Shown here: positions 23,868-30,203 of the stretch, one piece after another
Layout: each line of letters starts with the position of its first letter
How positions within the stretch are numbered: the first letter of the stretch is position 1
From: a virus
IMG/VR virus record: IMGVR_UViG_3300023109_000084
Span: 1 to 30,531 of that record
Length of the DNA: 30,531 nucleotides
Strand: one strand, 5' to 3'
Made by a program: the position numbers and the translations under genes
The notes under the pieces: model-generated
Databases searched by the model: none
What the model was told of the DNA's origin: nothing
Seen by the model: the letters and a program-made list of their open reading frames with translations, nothing else

Positions 23868-23939
23868 TCAGACTAAAATGTTGAGTAGGGTGCCTTTTTT
23901 ACTTTCTCTGGATCCGTACTTAGCGTATAGACGTTTCAT
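23868..23939 (-). CDS. Possible 23-codon mini-ORF between fibre operon and P4
   Basis: ATG 23939 opens a basic peptide (MKRLYAKYGSRESKKGTLL) ending at TGA 23868. A purine-rich AAGGAAG lies about 15 bases upstream, rather far. The KYG...KKG pattern faintly resembles the start of a longer class of small phage proteins, so it could be a remnant. Coding status is uncertain. Confidence 0.25.
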   Translation of the reverse strand: MKRLYAKYGSRESKKGTLLNILV

Positions 23940-23954
23940 GAGATTATTTCTTGC

Positions 23955-23988
23955 TTCCTTGTTAAGGAGGGCCTCCTTGTTAAGGAAG
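23955..23988. repeat. Two direct copies of TCCTTGTTAAGGA forming a large imperfect palindrome
   Basis: Copies at 23956-23968 and 23974-23986. Each is itself an interrupted inverted repeat (TCCTT gtt AAGGA), and the pair can fold into one longer stem (CTTCCTT...AAGGAAG outer, AAGGA...TCCTT inner) around GGGCC. It sits 5 bases after the last gene of the fibre operon, where an RNA 3'-end structure is expected, but no U-run follows on either strand. It may be a processing or Rho-related structure, or a protein-binding site. Confidence 0.7.
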
Positions 23989-23992
23989 GTCA

Positions 23993-24451
23993 CTAACTAG
24001 GTTGAGTAGGCCACACTATATTATCTAAATCTGTGACGCTTGAGTTGGCCGCAGGAACGTCTCTCAATGCTGTCCTGTAAGTTTGCCACTCTGCTTTCTT
24101 TGAATCAGTAAGGGGACTATCTGGTAGCACTGCCCAATCAGACCCAGATAGTTTTGTATCCCTAATTTGTCTGATGCTGTTCCAGAAACCTGTAGAATCC
24201 CACTCCCAGGCTTTAGTGGTCCAATTATACAAATGATTGTTAGAAGGTTTCTCTGCTTTCTCTACAAAAGCTTCTCCGTCAAAATAATGGGTGTGTTGTC
24301 CATATCCGGGATTGTCTCCGAAAACATTATGATGGTCCCATTTAACTCTGAGACCTCCTATGACTTGCCCGTCCCAGAGATCGGACTCTTCTGCAGGCAT
24401 TGTGAAAGATTCAATTCTTCCGGTATTTGGATCTATTAGTGCTGCTATCAT
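23993..24451 (-). CDS. Tail fibre assembly chaperone-like protein
   Basis: 152 aa from ATG 24451, which overlaps the fibre gene stop as ATGA with AGGAAAA upstream; the longer reading from 24496 is shadow. The C-terminal block IRQIRDTKLSGSDWAVLPDS, then TYRTALRDVPAA and the final VWPTQP are the hallmark of the phage tail fibre assembly chaperone families ('R..LL..tDW..lpD......W..YR.aLRdiP'). The N-terminal half (AALIDPNTGRIESFTMP, GEAFVEKAEKPS) is variable in such proteins. Members of this class bind the end of the adjacent fibre to help it fold; the partner would be one of the two upstream genes. Confidence 0.83.
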   Translation of the reverse strand: MIAALIDPNTGRIESFTMPAEESDLWDGQVIGGLRVKWDHHNVFGDNPGYGQHTHYFDGEAFVEKAEKPSNNHLYNWTTKAWEWDSTGFWNSIRQIRDTKLSGSDWAVLPDSPLTDSKKAEWQTYRTALRDVPAANSSVTDLDNIVWPTQPS

Positions 24452-25725
24452 ACGAATTTTCCTATAATTAATGTTCTTGTGGCTTCTATAGCCCACGTGT
24501 CTGATACGTAAGAACCGCCAGTAATTGCTGGAGCACTCCCGTAAAAACTTTGATAGATAGGGCTCATCGACATACCTGCCTCGGTACTACTTATTGAAAC
24601 AGTATCCACTTGATCTCCTCCTGCAGGTCCTGCCATGGTCGCATTATTAAAAAAGCGTTGTCCTACGGGGCAGAAGGCGTATCCTACTCCAAAAGAAATT
24701 CCATGAGGAGAATTCCCTACCCCGTTGTTGTTTGTACCTTTTACAAACCCTGACGTATTGCCTGAGCCCGTTACCATAATATAATAATCAGAAAAAGTTG
24801 AAGGGCTATCAACTGTAGTATGTATTACAGGACTTGAGACCCCTGACCCGTAAGCCCAGGATCCTAAGGCAGTGCCCGCTTCTATATCTGTAGGGCCTGT
24901 AACTGTTTTCTCTATCTGAAAATTTACCCTGTTTGAGCTCCAAGCCAATCTGCCTGCTGACGTAAATATCTCTAGGCCATATCCGGCAGACTCTTCTGCA
25001 TTATCACTAAGGGTTCCAAACTTGTAGTCTAATATCCATTCATTTTGCTGGGAGCTGCCATAGCTAAATGAAGATACAAAACCTCCATTATTTGGGGTGT
25101 AGAACCACACCACTTCTCTATCTAAAGTAAAAGAGTTAGTACCTGTGGGCTTACTAGCGCCCCAGGTCCCTGATATAGTTAGTTTATACACACCACTCGT
25201 TGCGGTAGTTTCAATGTTAAGGATACGGGTAGCGCCCGTGTTATTACCTAAACCGTTTGCTGCATACCCTATAACGCTGCCTAAGGTATCAACTGTAGGG
25301 CTATCGTTCACTACTGTTGAAGAATAATCATTGCCTATGTAGTTTAAGCTAAAGGGCATTAAAGCTGAAGAAGTTGCATAAGTTGCATACACGTAGTTAG
25401 TACCTATTATTGTTGCCTGTGTAGAGGTCCATACTATTGTCGTAGTACCATACTGTACTCCAACATGAAGAGCTGTGCTTGAACTTCCTGAAGTTCTTCG
25501 AGGTTTAATAAAGACCAAAGACTCCTGTCCAAGCCCGGGGACTAAAATAGGGCTGGATATAGGATTTGCACTGCCTCCAAATCGAAAAGGGTTTAATGAA
25601 GCGCTGTAAGCCCTACCTATGGGCTTAGGGACTATAGAGCCTGATTTAACTATTTGCACTTGTCTGGAAGACTCATCAATAAGAGTTCTGCCACTACTAT
25701 TTTCTGTCTCTAATCCATAACTCAT
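24448..25725 (-). CDS. Tail fibre / adhesin-like structural protein
   Basis: 425 aa, very rich in Ser, Thr, Gly and Asn, beta-type. It contains two copies of a 'YGLE....GR........' motif: MSYGLETENSSGRTLIDESS at the N-terminus and AGYGLEIFTSAGRLAWSSNR at about 247-266; the same motif ends the neighbouring fibre protein. A Gly-rich C-terminal part (MAGPAGGDQV) looks like a surface tip. Its place before a fibre chaperone and after another fibre gene marks it as a receptor-binding or fibre subunit. No enzyme motif seen. Receptor unknown. Confidence 0.72.
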   Translation of the reverse strand: MSYGLETENSSGRTLIDESSRQVQIVKSGSIVPKPIGRAYSASLNPFRFGGSANPISSPILVPGLGQESLVFIKPRRTSGSSSTALHVGVQYGTTTIVWTSTQATIIGTNYVYATYATSSALMPFSLNYIGNDYSSTVVNDSPTVDTLGSVIGYAANGLGNNTGATRILNIETTATSGVYKLTISGTWGASKPTGTNSFTLDREVVWFYTPNNGGFVSSFSYGSSQQNEWILDYKFGTLSDNAEESAGYGLEIFTSAGRLAWSSNRVNFQIEKTVTGPTDIEAGTALGSWAYGSGVSSPVIHTTVDSPSTFSDYYIMVTGSGNTSGFVKGTNNNGVGNSPHGISFGVGYAFCPVGQRFFNNATMAGPAGGDQVDTVSISSTEAGMSMSPIYQSFYGSAPAITGGSYVSDTWAIEATRTLIIGKFV

Positions 25726-25726
25726 T

Positions 25727-27361
25727 TTAATACCTCAATATTGCAAATCTGTAGTCTTCACTGCCTGATAAAACTTGGTTTGAACTATTACTTGTACGTA
25801 CATCGGCTCTTGTAGCCTGGAAACTGCCTGCAGTAGTCCCTTGAGTAGCATAGTAGTTAGAGTTACCTTCTAAAGATACTACAAGCCACTCTGCGGGGGA
25901 CGGAGTATTAAAATTCGTCCACGATTGACTGAAAGTACTGCCATTCCCCGTTCCACTTACATAGCCGACAAGTCTAGGTTGTCTCTTTGCTGTACTCATT
26001 CGTAGATTATTGCCTGCGTCATAAATCTCCAGGCCATAAGAGAGTGAAGAACTACCACCAGAAGAATTCTTTGAAATAGGACCTGATAATACAGCTCCAT
26101 CAGGTCCTGGGTTAGAGTCGGTCCAGCCCATTGCCCAGTAATAATAAGTTGTTGTTGTCGAGATACCTGTAAATGTAGGGCTTGTTTGCCAACCAGACGG
26201 AGGTGAGTCTGTCCCTTGGTCTCTCCATGCCGTATCAGAAGCCATTGCATTGCTACTTTGGCTTTGATAATAATATACAGTCGTAATCCCGTCACTAGAG
26301 GGATTGTTTGAGAGCACAACCGTATGTGACGTCGCAGTGTCTGTAACACTCGAGAGAACAGGCGTAGTTGGTACCTGTTCTCCTACAGGTGTAGGAGTGC
26401 CTACCGCGGTATTCCCTGTACTACTATCATATCTACGAGAGTAGTAGTACCTCGTAGTTCCTCTACTCTGGCTAAATACATAAGGAGCTTCCGATACAGT
26501 AGTCCAAGTTCCGGCAGGGGGTGGATTACTATGAACAGTAGACTGCATAACTTGAAAAACACCGCCTGAACCATAACTACTAAAGCCTAGAGTTACTGAT
26601 ATTGGGGAACTAGTAGAAGACTCTGTAGCTATAGCGCCATTTGACGTTGGGGCAACTAAAGCTGCAGCAGATTTCGTTATGCTAAAGTTCCAGGGCTGCT
26701 GGAGGTACCAAGCGGTTCCGTTGTATAGCCTTATAATATAATTTGAAGTACTTCCTGCAGGAGGCAGCATTGTAGATGGAAGTGTTAATGACTGTGTCGT
26801 AGAGGTTCCAAAGCCTACAGAGGGGTACCACCCTGTAAGTGTTGAAGTGTTATACATAAACATATTCGGGTTAGCAGCTTCAGGAGTCTGACTCTGTGTC
26901 AAAGTGACGCTAGCAGATGTAGCATTTGAGGCTATAGTTTGAGACGCAGGGCTTATTGAGGATGCAGAAAAGTCAGCATCATAAAGAGTAAAGTTAACTG
27001 ATCCTATCAACTGATACTGGCTAGAGTGAGAATAAATTGAAAGAGTAAAAGACTCTCCCTGCCTCGCAGTCTCATCTACGCCATCGTCATTAATTAGCAC
27101 ATCTACATCAAAAGTATAGTTGTTTGAAGTCCCGATTTGGGTTAGAGCTTCCCAACCGGAAGTATATCCAAGCTCTCCTGATCCTACACTTCCTGAATTT
27201 CGAGAAACCCTATACCAAACCTGTTTTGACGCATTAATAGTACTATTCTCGTGAACATTATTTATAATATTCGCCCAGCTGAAATAATGACTAGTGCTAC
27301 CGCTACCAGAAGGTTCGGTTGCAGCTGTTACACTTGAGTCAAAGGTTATAGTAGTTGCCAT
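25727..27361 (-). CDS. Large Ser/Thr-rich fibre protein
   Basis: 544 aa, first gene after P5 (strong CAGGAG site). Composition is that of beta-sandwich surface proteins. It contains several similar Ig/Fn3-like segments: about 1-135 (WYRVSRNSG..., FTLSIYSH), 135-230 (ASQTIASNATSASVTLTQ), 235-330 and 330-435 (VYYYQSQSS, FTGISTTTTYYYWAMGW). Near the C-terminus is the motif SLSYGLEIYDAGNNLRMST, shared with the next gene. Probably a tail fibre or virion surface adhesin. The domain borders are by eye. Confidence 0.72.
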   Translation of the reverse strand: MATTITFDSSVTAATEPSGSGSTSHYFSWANIINNVHENSTINASKQVWYRVSRNSGSVGSGELGYTSGWEALTQIGTSNNYTFDVDVLINDDGVDETARQGESFTLSIYSHSSQYQLIGSVNFTLYDADFSASSISPASQTIASNATSASVTLTQSQTPEAANPNMFMYNTSTLTGWYPSVGFGTSTTQSLTLPSTMLPPAGSTSNYIIRLYNGTAWYLQQPWNFSITKSAAALVAPTSNGAIATESSTSSPISVTLGFSSYGSGGVFQVMQSTVHSNPPPAGTWTTVSEAPYVFSQSRGTTRYYYSRRYDSSTGNTAVGTPTPVGEQVPTTPVLSSVTDTATSHTVVLSNNPSSDGITTVYYYQSQSSNAMASDTAWRDQGTDSPPSGWQTSPTFTGISTTTTYYYWAMGWTDSNPGPDGAVLSGPISKNSSGGSSSLSYGLEIYDAGNNLRMSTAKRQPRLVGYVSGTGNGSTFSQSWTNFNTPSPAEWLVVSLEGNSNYYATQGTTAGSFQATRADVRTSNSSNQVLSGSEDYRFAILRY

Positions 27362-27389
27362 GGGTTAGTATTCTCCTGTTATGCTGCCA

Positions 27390-27428
27390 ATTATATCTCA
27401 CTTTCCATAAATTGTCAACAATTTTTTT
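27390..27428 (-). promoter_or_regulatory. Promoter P5 (fibre operon)
   Basis: A-tract (comp. 27428-27422), TTGACA (27418-27413), 17-bp spacer, TATAAT (27395-27390). The leader of about 20 nt carries AACAGGAG before the fibre ATG at 27361. Confidence 0.9.
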
Positions 27429-27470
27429 CAAGTTGGTCATGGGGAAGAATGGTTTGGGCAAGTCTTTTTC

Positions 27471-27842
27471 TTAAAAGGATTTACTAAGTAATATTTGATT
27501 ATTAACAACTACTAAAGTAGCTCCAGTATTCATAATATTTAGAGCTAGGCCACGCTCTTTCTCACTGAGGTCGCGTCCTAACAGGTTGTATACTAATGCA
27601 TTAGTTGCGGCTTTAACCAGTAAGAGTTTTCCTACAGAAGGTTTTGAACCGAAAATAGGGTTGCCTTCTGCAAGACCGCACTCTGGAGTACATTTTATTA
27701 CTTTGTAAGTTTGTGCAGTATCTATCAACTGCATTGATAGATAGTACTTGTACTTATTCTGCTCGCTCTCAGTCCACGTGCCGTAGGTGTTAGTTGCACA
27801 CCCTGTCGATAATAATACTATAATTATAAATAATTTTTTCAA
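27471..27842 (-). CDS. Phage lipoprotein, single-gene transcription unit
   Basis: 123 aa. TTG start at 27842 with a strong AAAGGAGAG site. The N-terminus MKKLFIIIVLLSTGCATN has a clear lipobox (LSTGC, modified Cys15). The Ser/Ala-type neighbours after the Cys favour sorting to the outer membrane, but this is not certain. The body (LIDTAQTYKVIKCTPECGLAEG, NPIFGSKPSVGKLLLVKAAT, LALNIMNTGATLVVVNN) resembles small DUF5658-like proteins with two further hydrophobic helices and a Cys pair. It has its own promoter P6. A surface role such as superinfection exclusion is a reasonable inference from comparable phage lipoproteins. Confidence 0.8.
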   Translation of the reverse strand: MKKLFIIIVLLSTGCATNTYGTWTESEQNKYKYYLSMQLIDTAQTYKVIKCTPECGLAEGNPIFGSKPSVGKLLLVKAATNALVYNLLGRDLSEKERGLALNIMNTGATLVVVNNQILLSKSF

Positions 27843-27874
27843 GGTGCTCTCCTTTGCGCTGTGATTGTAGGTAC

Positions 27875-27914
27875 ATTTTACTCTGCTTTGAATAGCTTGT
27901 CAAGAATTTTTTTT
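27875..27914 (-). promoter_or_regulatory. Promoter P6 (lipoprotein gene)
   Basis: Eight-A tract (comp. 27914-27907), TTGACA (27903-27898), 17-bp spacer, TAAAAT (27880-27875). Leader of about 25 nt before the TTG start at 27842. Confidence 0.87.
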
Positions 27915-27957
27915 GTTACACCCTTTTGGTTTTCTCGTTTCTCTTAAAGTTGTACGT

Positions 27958-28009
27958 GGAGGGGAGCGCGGCCGCGCGGCTTATAACCAAGTCGTCTAAC
28001 CGCCCCTCC
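27958..28009. other. GC-rich palindromic island in the divergent intergenic region
   Basis: GGAGGGG (27958-27964) pairs with CCCCTCC (28003-28009); inside lies a perfect 12-bp palindrome GCGCGGCCGCGC (27966-27977). A T-run (TTTTTT at 28018-28023) follows on the plus strand, so it could be a rightward terminator. However, no rightward gene lies to its left, and it stands between divergent promoters P6 and the early promoter. Replication origin, packaging site or protein-binding site are alternatives. The rest of 27843-28122 holds only promoters. Confidence 0.6.
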
Positions 28010-28059
28010 CCTTATGCTTTTTTATTCTAAAAAACATGCAGAAAAATTTTATTATTTAC

Positions 28060-28087
28060 TTGACGGATTCGCTGGGCGTGCTATAAT
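28060..28087 (+). promoter_or_regulatory. Rightward early promoter
   Basis: TTGACG (28060-28065), 16-bp spacer, TATAAT (28082-28087), preceded by an A/T-rich tract. It heads the rightward genes; the 5' leader carries AGGGAAGGG before the ATG at 28123. Start site near 28094. Confidence 0.82.
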
Positions 28088-28122
28088 ATCACCTCATTAG
28101 ACAGATAGGGAAGGGCTTCACC

Positions 28123-28284
28123 ATGGCATTATTTACAATCGTTTTAAACGTTTTTTTGATCCTTTGCGCGGCTCTTGCGTTCGTTATCTCGTTTCTTGGT
28201 GGCGTGGGCTGGCTGGCTCTGGTTATGGTTCCAGTTATGGCCGCGCTAATTTTTTCTTTAAATTCTCTAATAAAGGCTTGCTAA
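28123..28284 (+). CDS. Small membrane protein, first rightward gene
   Basis: 53 aa, ATG 28123 with GGGAAGGG upstream. Almost wholly hydrophobic: MALFTIVLNVFLILCAALAF followed by GGVGWLALVMVPVMAALIF, consistent with two membrane spans. The stop region overlaps the next promoter. A longer frame beginning at 28164 overlaps it and is not preferred. No family recognised; tiny membrane proteins at the head of phage early operons often act on the host envelope, but there is no direct evidence here. Confidence 0.72.
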   Translation: MALFTIVLNVFLILCAALAFVISFLGGVGWLALVMVPVMAALIFSLNSLIKAC

Positions 28285-28306
28285 TGCTTGCACTCTATGA
28301 TAGAAT
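28278..28306 (+). promoter_or_regulatory. Second rightward promoter
   Basis: TTGCTA (28278-28283), 17-bp spacer, TAGAAT (28301-28306), overlapping the end of the first rightward gene and preceding the 100-aa gene at 28344. Matches are 4/6 and 5/6 to consensus, so moderate. Confidence 0.5.
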
Positions 28307-28343
28307 AGCATCTCTTTACAATTACTTACTAGGATATAAAATT

Positions 28344-28646
28344 ATGACTGATATTAACTACACTCCCGAAATGGTCGCGGTTCTTAAAGCGGCTCAACCT
28401 ATCAACTATGCTAAGGCTCAAGAATTAGCCAAGCAATTAGATCGAGGCGTTCGTTCTATCATCGCCAAGACTAAGCGCGAGGGCTTCGACTATATCAGCA
28501 AGCCAGCACCAGCCAAGAAAAAAGCGGCACCTAGCAAGGCCGATATGGTCGCGGCAATCTGCGCGGCAGTCGATACTGACTCGCTTGACGGGCTAGAAAA
28601 GGCTACTGGCTCGGCTCTAAATAAATTACTTTCATCGCTTGCATAA
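28344..28646 (+). CDS. Small probable DNA-binding protein
   Basis: 100 aa from ATG 28344 (the frame is open upstream to 28164, but that part overlaps the first membrane protein and lacks a ribosome site). The pattern DINYTPEMVAVLKAAQPINY, then AKAQELAKQLDRGVRSIIAK and TKREGFDYIS is a helix-turn-helix-like domain that I associate with early genes of marine and Vibrio phages ('nyt.emv..l......n...a..lA..lgk..rSviaK.krlg'). An Ala/Lys/Pro linker (PAPAKKKAAPSK) leads to a short helical C-terminus (residues 68-100). Likely regulates phage or host transcription; the target is unknown. Confidence 0.75.
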   Translation: MTDINYTPEMVAVLKAAQPINYAKAQELAKQLDRGVRSIIAKTKREGFDYISKPAPAKKKAAPSKADMVAAICAAVDTDSLDGLEKATGSALNKLLSSLA

Positions 28647-28667
28647 CTAGGGAAAGGCCTGTATAAT
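28639..28667 (+). promoter_or_regulatory. Third rightward promoter
   Basis: TTGCAT (28639-28644), 17-bp spacer, TATAAT (28662-28667). It begins inside the end of the DNA-binding protein gene and would serve the genes from 28695 on. Its -10 lies in the centre of a perfect palindrome (separate entry). Confidence 0.65.
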
Positions 28668-28675
28668 CAGGCCTT
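28654..28675. promoter_or_regulatory. Palindrome centred on the -10: probable operator
   Basis: AAGGCCTG (28654-28661), TATAAT, CAGGCCTT (28668-28675): a perfect 8-bp inverted repeat whose 6-base centre is the -10 hexamer. A dimeric regulator bound here would occlude RNA polymerase; the HTH-like protein just upstream is an obvious candidate (inference). As RNA it would form a hairpin without a U-run, so a terminator is less likely. Confidence 0.6.
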
Positions 28676-28694
28676 AACCACCGGAGATTTAATT

Positions 28695-28895
28695 ATGAAT
28701 AATACAACTGCTACTGCTATTGGATACGTTGGCGCAATCGTCATGGCTCTGTTCTCTTTTACTATGCTACCGGCCATTGCTATTCTCGGCCTTGCTTTGC
28801 TGACCGTCCAAATGACATACGCCAGAATCTGGAATCTGGTTGTTCTTAACTTGGTATCAATTGGCGGCTTTGCTGTTCAATTGATGGGAGCGTAA
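28695..28895 (+). CDS. Small membrane protein with three hydrophobic segments
   Basis: 66 aa, ATG 28695 after CCGGAGAT. Hydrophobic stretches at about 8-25 (AIGYVGAIVMALFSFTML), 27-41 (AIAILGLALLTVQM) and 47-64 (NLVVLNLVSIGGFAVQL), separated by short loops. I associate the layout and the 'TAIGYVG.' start with unannotated small proteins of marine phages. The function is unknown; no catalytic motif. Confidence 0.72.
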   Translation: MNNTTATAIGYVGAIVMALFSFTMLPAIAILGLALLTVQMTYARIWNLVVLNLVSIGGFAVQLMGA

Positions 28896-28898
28896 ATC

Positions 28899-29375
28899 AT
28901 GCAATATAAAATTTGGGACTTAGACGGAACCGTGATCGACTCAAGCCACCGATATTCGACCTTGCCAAATGGTGATATAGATCTGCCGAAATGGATCGCT
29001 GACAATACACGCGAGAACATTGAGCAAGATAAATTGCTACCATTGGCGCGGTTGATGCAATCCAATTATGCTAACGGTGATATTGTTATTATCTGTACTG
29101 CTCGCGTTCTGGGTGTTTGGGATCACGTTTTTTTAGCTGACCACGGTATCAAGGCGCAATTTATTCTCTCTCGCGCACTTGGTGATAATCGCGGTGACGC
29201 TGAAATGAAACGCGCTAAACTTATTGCGCTATTCGCTGATCTCAAAATACCTTTTGCAAGATGGACTCGTAACGCTACATTCTACGATGATAATCAAGGC
29301 GTGTTAGATATGGCAGAAAAAATTGGCATTCGCACAAGAAATGCTGTAAAATTAAATCTTCAATTAAGGGCTTAA
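28899..29375 (+). CDS. HAD-superfamily phosphatase
   Basis: 158 aa, ATG 28899 with GGGAG upstream, 3 bases after the preceding gene. All HAD motifs are visible: motif I WDLDGTVID (Asp7 nucleophile, Asp9 acid/base), motif II IICTAR (Thr67), a lysine around 104-107 (MKRAKL), and motif IV FYDDNQG (Asp130-Asp131). The body between I and II is short and typical of the phage polynucleotide-kinase-phosphatase-like HAD proteins (cf. T4 Pnkp phosphatase domain). No kinase P-loop is present. Likely removes phosphates from nucleotides or nucleic-acid ends; substrate not determinable. Confidence 0.85.
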   Translation: MQYKIWDLDGTVIDSSHRYSTLPNGDIDLPKWIADNTRENIEQDKLLPLARLMQSNYANGDIVIICTARVLGVWDHVFLADHGIKAQFILSRALGDNRGDAEMKRAKLIALFADLKIPFARWTRNATFYDDNQGVLDMAEKIGIRTRNAVKLNLQLRA

Positions 29376-29378
29376 ACC

Positions 29379-30029
29379 ATGAAACATTTTTATCTGATCG
29401 TAGACACTGAGACAACCAAAAAACAGACCGTTGCCGATTTTGGCGCGGTAATCGTAACCAAGCAAGGCGAGATTGTCGAACAGGTCGGCCACCTTGTAAA
29501 CGGACATTTTGGTAAATTCCCTTTATTCTCTGACCCACTAGCTGACCCTGACGCATTTTGGTCAGAGCAGAGCGCACACCGTAGGCTCAAGGATTATGAC
29601 CAAATGGTCGAAGATGGTCACCGTTCAATTGCCTCGGTTGGCTTAATCAATCAATGGTTGGTGCGCGTCAATGCTCAATATGCCCCTGTTTTGACCGCCT
29701 ACAATATATCTTTCGATCTTGGAAAATGCCGCAATACTCGCATTAATCTGGGCATTTTTGCAGAGCGTTTTTGTCTGATGAAAGCGGCCAAGCGTAAAAT
29801 TGGGGTTCTGGCAGAATATCAACAATTCTGCATAGATCGCGGCCTCTTGACTGCTAAGGGACGCAAGCCGCAAATGACAGCGGACGCAATGGCAAAATTT
29901 ATTCTAGGCGATTCGCTAGAAGATGAACCTCACACCGCGCTAGAAGATGCGCGAGATTATGAGGCCGCAATTTTAACTCACATTCTGCGCGATACAACCC
30001 GCGCTCAACTTCTGGAGCTAGGACGATGA
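29379..30029 (+). CDS. DnaQ-like (DEDDh) 3'-5' exonuclease
   Basis: 216 aa, ATG 29379, 3 bases after the HAD gene. Motif I FYLIVDTETT (Asp9, Glu11), motif II AYNISFDLGK (Asp113), and motif III PHTALEDARD (His185, Asp190) give the DEDDh set of DnaQ/RNase T exonucleases. The size fits a stand-alone enzyme. It may proofread, degrade RNA or DNA ends, or recycle host nucleic acid; the adjoining HAD phosphatase suggests an end-processing pair. A weak hydrophobic or DNA-contact feature is not visible. Its stop overlaps the next start as ATGA. Confidence 0.88.
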   Translation: MKHFYLIVDTETTKKQTVADFGAVIVTKQGEIVEQVGHLVNGHFGKFPLFSDPLADPDAFWSEQSAHRRLKDYDQMVEDGHRSIASVGLINQWLVRVNAQYAPVLTAYNISFDLGKCRNTRINLGIFAERFCLMKAAKRKIGVLAEYQQFCIDRGLLTAKGRKPQMTADAMAKFILGDSLEDEPHTALEDARDYEAAILTHILRDTTRAQLLELGR

Positions 30030-30151
30030 GCTTACTACCTAAAGATGAGGCGGAGCTACTCCGCCTTAAAATGCAAATGGAAATAATCAGAACCGTTTGC
30101 CCTTTAATGATGATTATGATACAGCTTTTTATTATCGTTAAAATTTACTAG
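30026..30151 (+). CDS. Small membrane-associated peptide
   Basis: 41 aa; ATG 30026 overlaps the exonuclease stop as ATGA, with GGAGCTAGGA upstream. A short charged N-terminus (SLLPKDEAELLRLKMQM) is followed by a hydrophobic C-terminal span (PLMMIMIQLFIIVKIY). It is the last rightward gene in the window. Coupling and ribosome site support it; no family recognised. Confidence 0.6.
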   Translation: MSLLPKDEAELLRLKMQMEIIRTVCPLMMIMIQLFIIVKIY

Positions 30152-30160
30152 GCAAGAATC

Positions 30161-30203
30161 ATGCCAACTATAAATGCGGATGAGAACCATTCGCATTTGG
30201 CAT
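30161..30203 (+). other. Stem-loop abutting the parS-like site
   Basis: AAATGCG (30172-30178) pairs with CGCATTT (30192-30198); an outer ATGCC (30161-30165) pairs with GGCAT (30199-30203) across a bulge. It lies 10 bases after the last rightward stop, where an RNA 3' structure is expected, but there is no U-run. It ends on the first base of the parS-like palindrome. Confidence 0.5.

Noticed and set aside
28164-28343. N-terminal extension of the 100-aa DNA-binding protein
   Set aside because: It overlaps the first small membrane protein in another frame and has no ribosome site; ATG 28344 begins the recognisable domain.
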